DNA of 13,999 bases from Patescibacteria group bacterium (GTDB taxonomy: Bacteria; Patescibacteria; Microgenomatia; Daviesbacterales; UBA10151). The stretch spans positions 1 to 13,999 of the forward strand of contig JAMDBX010000020.1 in the NCBI GenBank assembly GCA_023487645.1. Direction: 5' to 3'. Positions 11,926 to 13,999 of the stretch are shown one piece after another. Each line of letters begins with the position of its first letter. The stretch's first letter is position 1. The notes beneath the pieces were generated by a model, which was not told where the DNA came from, did no database searches, and saw nothing but the letters and a program-made list of their open reading frames with translations. A program made the position numbers and the translations under genes.

Positions 11926-12516
11926 ATGGACAATATCAAACCTCAAGCCAATGTGTGGTTTGTCGCTGCCTGGTTTGGCACGGCGACAACTGCTTTAATA
12001 TTCTCCTTAATATTTAGTTTTTATCTGTCAAGCGTAAGAATCATTAAACCAACGGTTCAAAACTTTAACTTGTATGCAGCATTACCCAAAACAGAAGTTT
12101 CCGTTTCAGATGATGTTAACTATGTCGACGCCCGGGCTAAAATAGTCGAAGACTTCTTCAGCGGCTATAATTCGCCGCTGTCCGCTTACGGTAATACTTT
12201 TATTCAGGTAGCGGACAAATATCAGCTCGATTGGCGGCTTCTGCCTTCAATTGCCATGCAGGAATCCAATGGCGGAAAAAGAGTGATAAAACAATCGTAC
12301 AACCCTTTTGGATATGGAATTTACGGCAGCTTAGTGGTCAGATTCCAGTCATGGGATGAGGCAATCGAAAGAGTCGGAAAGGCCCTAAGGGAAGATTATT
12401 TGAACCAGGGATTAAAAACTCCATATCAAATTATGGCCAAATACACCCCGCCGTCCCTGGCTAAAGATGGTGCCTGGGCCAAAGGTGTTTCCTCCTTTAT
12501 AGGAGAGCTGCAATAG
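11926..12516 (+). CDS. Membrane-anchored lysozyme-fold murein hydrolase, putative
   Basis: Read from ATG at 11926 this is a 196-residue protein. One N-terminal membrane helix (about residues 11-37) anchors an extracytoplasmic domain. The linker (38-80) leads to a glucosaminidase or transglycosylase-like domain with LDWRLLPSIAMQESNGGK (101-118). E113 in this motif is the likely catalytic acid, and SYNPFGYGIYG (124-134) and SWDEAIERVGKAL (142-154) follow, as in lysozyme-superfamily proteins. It probably cuts peptidoglycan glycan strands; the exact bond is unknown. An in-frame TTG at 11878 is rejected because it forms the -35 of a promoter. AAGGAA lies about 10 nt before the chosen ATG. A paralogue follows at 12604, and a terminator hairpin lies between them. 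Confidence 0.78.
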   Translation: MDNIKPQANVWFVAAWFGTATTALIFSLIFSFYLSSVRIIKPTVQNFNLYAALPKTEVSVSDDVNYVDARAKIVEDFFSGYNSPLSAYGNTFIQVADKYQLDWRLLPSIAMQESNGGKRVIKQSYNPFGYGIYGSLVVRFQSWDEAIERVGKALREDYLNQGLKTPYQIMAKYTPPSLAKDGAWAKGVSSFIGELQ

Positions 12517-12536
12517 CCTTTAATTGGCTTCTAAAC

Positions 12537-12565
12537 TTGACTTCTGCCGCTATTTCTGATAAACT
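12537..12565 (+). promoter_or_regulatory. Promoter of the second lysozyme-fold gene
   Basis: TTGACT (12537-12542) and TAAACT (12560-12565) are 17 bp apart, with a TGA extension before the -10. The transcript would begin near 12572, so its leader would be almost entirely the hairpin at 12575-12603. Confidence 0.55.
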
Positions 12566-12574
12566 ATCGGCTTC

Positions 12575-12603
12575 AATCCTGACCTTGGTGTCAGGATTTT
12601 TTT
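12575..12603 (+). terminator. Terminator-like hairpin holding the next gene's Shine-Dalgarno
   Basis: The arms AATCCTGAC (12575-12583) and GTCAGGATT (12590-12598) close a 6-nt loop, and a run of seven T (12597-12603) ends directly at the ATG at 12604. The AGGA in the 3' arm is 7 nt from that ATG, so the hairpin both looks like a terminator for the upstream gene and would hide the ribosome site of the downstream one. Confidence 0.8.
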
Positions 12604-13209
12604 ATGGCTATAAAAGCAAAAGTTCTAATTTTCCTTTTGTTGGTCATTCCTATCTTGCTGCCTGTCAAACAAGCAACGGCAGAAAAACCTGTGGCAAAAT
12701 CCTCGAATACCCAAGTAACTCAAATTGAAGCCAAAAAAATCGATAAACAGGCAGAAATTTTATCCAGCTATCTAGCTGAATTTGACTCACCTTTGCAATA
12801 TCATGCCCAAGACTTTATCGATGCTTCCAATACTTATAAATTAGACTGGAAACTTCTTCCGGCCATTGCCGGAGTCGAATCTACATTTGGTAAGCAAATC
12901 CCCGGAGGATTTAATGCTTGGGGTTGGGGTGTGTATGGTACGCAAGCTATTTATTTTAATTCCTGGAGGGATGGAATTTTTACTATTGCCAAAGGACTAC
13001 GGGAAAATTATTTGGATAAAGGATTTACTGATCCCTATTCTATAAACAGAATTTATGCAGCTTCTCCTTACTGGGGAGGAAGAGTTTCTTATTTTATGCA
13101 AGATCTGGAAAATTTCGCCGCTAAATTTGAAGCTGAAAAGCAACAAGCCGCCCAGGTAGGACAATCGCCTAATATTGCAGCCATTTCCGGCCAATTGGCC
13201 TTAAGGTAA
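12604..13209 (+). CDS. Secreted lysozyme-fold murein hydrolase, putative
   Basis: This 201-residue protein begins with a signal peptide: a basic n-region MAIKAK, a hydrophobic core VLIFLLLVIPILLP (7-20), and a likely cleavage site after VKQATA (26). The lysozyme-like domain has SPLQYHAQDFIDASNTYKL (62-80), DWKLLPAIAGVESTFGK (81-97) with candidate catalytic E92, then NAWGWGVYG (104-112) and SWRDGIFTIAKGL (120-132). It is clearly a paralogue of the protein at 11926 but is secreted and not clearly anchored, with a Gln/Ala-rich C-terminal tail. The ATG at 12604 is fixed by the signal peptide, although it directly follows a terminator-like hairpin. The role is probably peptidoglycan remodelling; the substrate is not proven. 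Confidence 0.8.
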   Translation: MAIKAKVLIFLLLVIPILLPVKQATAEKPVAKSSNTQVTQIEAKKIDKQAEILSSYLAEFDSPLQYHAQDFIDASNTYKLDWKLLPAIAGVESTFGKQIPGGFNAWGWGVYGTQAIYFNSWRDGIFTIAKGLRENYLDKGFTDPYSINRIYAASPYWGGRVSYFMQDLENFAAKFEAEKQQAAQVGQSPNIAAISGQLALR

Positions 13210-13218
13210 GGTAGGGTA

Positions 13219-13224
13219 TATAAT
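13219..13224 (+). promoter_or_regulatory. -10 box of the MurT-like gene
   Basis: A perfect TATAAT ends 6 nt before the ATG at 13231, so the transcript should begin at or next to the start codon. A weak -35 (TTGGCC, 13195-13200) lies 18 bp upstream, within the preceding gene. Confidence 0.6.
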
Positions 13225-13230
13225 TTCTTC

Positions 13231-13999
13231 ATGCGTCTAGCTATTGCAATTTTATTGGGCAAACTAATTGCTTATTTTACGAGACTTTTCAAAATTGGGG
13301 GTGGTTCAGCTGCACCAGGTTTGTATGCTTTAAAAGTTCATCCTGAGTTAGTAACAAGCTTAAGCCGGCATATTCCCAAAAATGTGGTTATAACCGGTAC
13401 TAACGGCAAAACAACCACTGCCAAAATATTGGCTCATTTTGCCACATCCACCGGGTTAAAAGTTATCAGAAACCACACCGGCTCAAACCTGGAAAGAGGC
13501 ATTGCATCCGCCTTAATTTCGTGCTTCAACCTGAAAGGTTGCAAGCTAAATTATGATTTAGGAGTTTGGGAATTGGATGAGGCAGCTTTTAATACAGTTG
13601 CACCCAAGCTGAAACCCGACATTATTATTTTCCTAAATGTATTTCGGGATCAATTGGACAGATATGGCGAAATCGACACCGTGGTACAAAAATGGTGCCA
13701 GACACTAAAAAATTTACCTGCCGAAACTTTAGTTTTAATAAATGGTGATGATGCCAATATTGCCAAATTAGCCAATTGTTTTAAAGGAAAAGTACAAAAG
13801 TTTGGTGCCAAGGACTTCAAGATTGCCGGAGAATCAATCACGCGCGCCAAAGAGCAAGAAAATCTGGACTTCGAAGCTAAAAATATTGTATTAAATGGCC
13901 TAGACGGAAGTAAATTTGAAATAACCGCAAACAAAAAATCTTACCCTTTAAATCTTCCCTTACCTGGTCTCTATCATATTTATGATGCTTTGGCAGCCT
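13231..13999 (+). CDS. murT: MurT-like Mur ligase, partial at right edge
   Basis: The frame from ATG at 13231 runs off the window after 256 codons. Motifs match MurT, the ligase subunit that with GatD amidates the D-Glu of lipid II: P-loop GTNGKTTT (56-63), RNHTGSNLERGIASAL (80-95), WELDEAAF (113-120), FLNVFRDQLDRYGEIDT (134-150) and LPGLYHIYDALAA (244-256). Well-studied MurT proteins carry a four-cysteine zinc ribbon between the nucleotide-binding core and the strand preceding LPG. Here that segment (about 192-215) has no cysteine, and the only nearby one is C183. A gatD gene would be expected just outside the window. A UDP-MurNAc ligase of another type is less likely because of the FRDQLDRYGE motif. 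The mRNA is probably leaderless. Confidence 0.85.
   Translation, partial: MRLAIAILLGKLIAYFTRLFKIGGGSAAPGLYALKVHPELVTSLSRHIPKNVVITGTNGKTTTAKILAHFATSTGLKVIRNHTGSNLERGIASALISCFNLKGCKLNYDLGVWELDEAAFNTVAPKLKPDIIIFLNVFRDQLDRYGEIDTVVQKWCQTLKNLPAETLVLINGDDANIAKLANCFKGKVQKFGAKDFKIAGESITRAKEQENLDFEAKNIVLNGLDGSKFEITANKKSYPLNLPLPGLYHIYDALAA

Noticed and set aside
1..13999. CRISPR array or toxin-antitoxin pair
   Set aside because: No regularly spaced direct repeats were seen, and no adjacent small gene pair has recognisable toxin or antitoxin motifs.

Overview
The window looks like chromosomal DNA from a small-genome, moderately AT-rich bacterium, most likely a Candidate Phyla Radiation (Patescibacteria) lineage, perhaps Microgenomates-like. 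This is inference. It rests on compact genes, the mix of protein families, standard-code reading frames, tRNAs that mostly encode their 3' CCA, and many promoters whose -10 box lies only 6-9 nt before the start codon. No rRNA or marker protein is present to fix the taxonomy.

Layout. (1) 1-2601 is a metal-homeostasis block: a partial small membrane protein, a Fur/Zur-type repressor coupled to a ZIP metal importer behind a strong promoter with two palindromic operator-like sites, then on the minus strand a CDF metal exporter followed by a GIY-YIG protein that overlaps the 3' end of the ZIP gene. (2) 2602-4930 is loosely packed: two DUF378-type mini membrane proteins with near-perfect Shine-Dalgarno sequences, a TspO/MBR protein, and a decayed transposase that stops exactly at the 3' end of tRNA-Gln. 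(3) 4930-7975 is a minus-strand tRNA/mobile region. It holds tRNA-Gly, tRNA-Val and tRNA-Leu(GAG), an odd Phe-anticodon tRNA, an HNH endonuclease gene whose stop lies inside that tRNA, glmS, and two copies of a strange arrangement in which the 5' half of a tRNA gene, with a structured insertion in its D-loop, sits just upstream of the intact gene for the same tRNA. (4) 8025-10607 is a minus-strand pair: a glucosidase of the glycogen-debranching type and a GT4 glycosyltransferase, with tRNA-Leu(CAG) beyond. (5) 10830-13999 is a plus-strand cell-wall block: a YvcK/GlmR-like protein, two paralogous membrane-anchored or secreted lysozyme-fold proteins, and the start of a MurT-like ligase.

Functional links. 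Zur-type repressor, ZIP importer and CDF exporter form a plausible zinc set-point module. GlmS makes glucosamine-6-phosphate for UDP-GlcNAc, and YvcK/GlmR is known in Bacillus to stimulate GlmS, so glmS, the YvcK homologue, the two putative murein hydrolases and MurT share a peptidoglycan theme.

The most unusual signals are the duplicated tRNA D-arm/insert elements (5063-5136 and 7767-7879), the atypical tRNA-Phe-like gene overlapped by an HNH gene, a terminator-like hairpin that holds the Shine-Dalgarno of the gene at 12604, a palindromic repeat inserted in frame in glmS, and the recurring -10/N6-9/start-codon arrangement that implies leaderless mRNAs. All calls were made by eye; no alignments or searches were run.
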